7,619 nucleotides of DNA, taken from Candidatus Latescibacterota bacterium (GTDB lineage Bacteria > Latescibacterota > MVCY01). This document shows positions 6,439-7,619 of this stretch, in pieces (the stretch's first letter is position 1; each line of letters starts with the position of its first letter). Both the position numbers and the translations under genes were made by a program. The notes beneath the pieces were generated by a model that saw nothing but the letters and a program-made list of their open reading frames with translations, ran no database searches and was not told where the DNA came from. Location of the stretch: positions 1 to 7,619 of the forward strand of contig DAOVPH010000075.1 in assembly GCA_030629295.1 (NCBI GenBank). The letters are read 5' to 3'.

Positions 6439-7619
6439 ATGTCCAGTTGCCGAGAAAAATATCACCTGCATGTTCTCTTCAACACCCACTGGGACAGGGA
6501 ATGGCTCTACAGCTTTCAAGAAACCCGGATGAAACTGGTGGAACTGATGGAGCGACTGTTTGAGATATTCCAGACCCGTCCGGAGTATAAGTATCATCTG
6601 GACGGCCAGTCGATTCCTTTAGAGGACTATTTAGAGATATGTCCTGAAGCAGAGGCAAAAATCAGAAAATACGTGTCAGAAGGCCGGCTCTTGATCGGGC
6701 CGTGGTATGTGCTGCCGGATATGTTCTCCATCGCCGGGGAATCAATTGTGAGAAACATCCTGTTTGGGCACAAGATATGTGAACGTTTTGGAGGCCCGAT
6801 GAAGGTAGGCTATTCACCTTGTGGCTGGGGACAGCCTTCTCAGATGCCCCAGATCTGGCGGGGATTTGGCATCGACAGTGCCTCCTGCTACCGGGGCATC
6901 GCCACCCATGTGGTGCCTTTGGAGTTTCTCTGGGAGGCACCGGATGGCAGCACTGTTTGGGGTCTCCGTTTCGGCAAACACCCCCGTTACGGCTTTGCCA
7001 TCTATGTTTACCGTCCTGCAGTATTGAGCAGAAAGGGCTGCCGTTCTGATGCCGACCAGGACACCCAAGTAAGTTGGCAGAAGACTGAATTTCCCTTTCA
7101 TATGGCCGATGAGTTCTCCTACAGATCAGACTGGTTTGAGCTTAAACCAAACATCCCTTACGACAAGTCCAAAATTGCTGAGCAGATCCGCCTATACATA
7201 GAAGATCAAGCTCCAGATGCCACTACCCACCATATTCCCTGTCTTCAGGGCTTCGACAGCAGTCTCCCCAATACCTACGAACTGGACCTGGTGCTGGATG
7301 CCGCCGGACAGATCGAAGATGAGATCACTGTAAGCACCCTACCAAAATATGTGGAGGCGGTCAAGGAGTCCCTTCAAAATCCCCAGAAGGTGGTAGGGGA
7401 GCTGCGTTACCCGGTGAAAGACGGCTTCTACACTCAGACCTTCGGCTCGATGGTCTCCTCCGGTATTCCCCTAAAACGGCGGAATTTTTTAGTAGAATGG
7501 CACCTTCAGAAATGGGCTGAACCCTTTGCCACCGTTGCTTGGATTCTGGGCAAACCATACCCTGCCTCATTCTTGGAAAAGGCGTGGAAGTTTCTATTTC
7601 AAGTCCACCCTCACGACAC
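6439..7619 (+). CDS. Glycoside hydrolase family 38 alpha-mannosidase-like protein with Cys at the nucleophile position (C-terminus beyond window)
   Basis: The first 393 codons are visible; GH38 enzymes usually run 800-1000 residues. No signal peptide is seen, so it probably acts in the cytoplasm on imported oligosaccharides. Family landmarks in order: NTHWDREW 15-22 (metal ligands His17, Asp19), a LIGPWYVLPD segment around residues 85-94, QMPQIWRGFGID starting near 135, GFD 271-273, GELR 320-323, AEPFA 360-364 and HPHD 390-393 (metal ligand His392). GH38 enzymes normally read Y-x-P-D-x-F-G-H at the first-step nucleophile, an Asp that also binds zinc. Here the string is YSPCGWGQ: Cys128 replaces the Asp and Gln132 the His. 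The rest of the fold is well kept, so it is not an obvious decaying gene. It may be a subfamily with altered chemistry or a non-hydrolytic relative. The ATG has GGGAG (6425-6429) 9 bases upstream, and conserved sequence begins about residue 8. It is transcribed divergently from the epimerase gene. Confidence 0.87.
   Translation, partial: MSSCREKYHLHVLFNTHWDREWLYSFQETRMKLVELMERLFEIFQTRPEYKYHLDGQSIPLEDYLEICPEAEAKIRKYVSEGRLLIGPWYVLPDMFSIAGESIVRNILFGHKICERFGGPMKVGYSPCGWGQPSQMPQIWRGFGIDSASCYRGIATHVVPLEFLWEAPDGSTVWGLRFGKHPRYGFAIYVYRPAVLSRKGCRSDADQDTQVSWQKTEFPFHMADEFSYRSDWFELKPNIPYDKSKIAEQIRLYIEDQAPDATTHHIPCLQGFDSSLPNTYELDLVLDAAGQIEDEITVSTLPKYVEAVKESLQNPQKVVGELRYPVKDGFYTQTFGSMVSSGIPLKRRNFLVEWHLQKWAEPFATVAWILGKPYPASFLEKAWKFLFQVHPHD

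Noticed and set aside
6814..7101. Minus-strand frames inside the GH38-like gene
   Set aside because: They are antisense to strongly conserved GH38 sequence and have no support of their own.

Overview
The window looks like chromosomal sequence from an uncultured bacterium of moderate GC content. Genes are tightly packed, Shine-Dalgarno sites are present, and three sites resemble sigma-70 promoters. Short intergenic palindromic repeats are present too, of a kind scattered through many environmental genomes. Nothing seen fixes the phylum. There are no RNA genes, CRISPR arrays, transposases or phage genes. The common theme is carbohydrate and nucleotide-sugar metabolism.

Layout. Positions 1-777 (minus) hold the N-terminal 259 codons of a GHMP-superfamily sugar kinase related to galactokinase; its end lies beyond the window. 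Positions 778-1050 are a gap with an imperfect palindromic repeat and a 19-codon reading-frame tail left behind the stop codon of the next gene. Positions 1051-5244 (minus) encode a very large protein of 1397 residues built as nucleotidyltransferase, beta-helix, nucleotidyltransferase, beta-helix. In effect it is two divergent GlmU-like units fused in tandem. Positions 5245-5597 are intergenic, with a promoter for the large gene and a perfect 13-bp palindrome. Positions 5598-6242 (minus) encode an AraD-type L-ribulose-5-phosphate 4-epimerase with every expected catalytic residue. Positions 6243-6438 form a compact divergent promoter region. Positions 6439-7619 (plus) hold the first 393 codons of a GH38 alpha-mannosidase-like enzyme that has Cys where the family has its catalytic Asp.

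How the genes may work together. The sugar kinase and the double nucleotidyltransferase lie in the same direction. They suggest a two-step route from free sugar to sugar-1-phosphate to NDP-sugar (inference; the sugar is unknown). The epimerase and the GH38-like protein are driven from back-to-back promoters, which suggests coordinated control of glycoside breakdown and pentose entry into the pentose phosphate pathway. The best candidates for new biology are the tandem double-GlmU architecture with its small repeated insert module, and the Cys-for-Asp replacement in the GH38-like active site.
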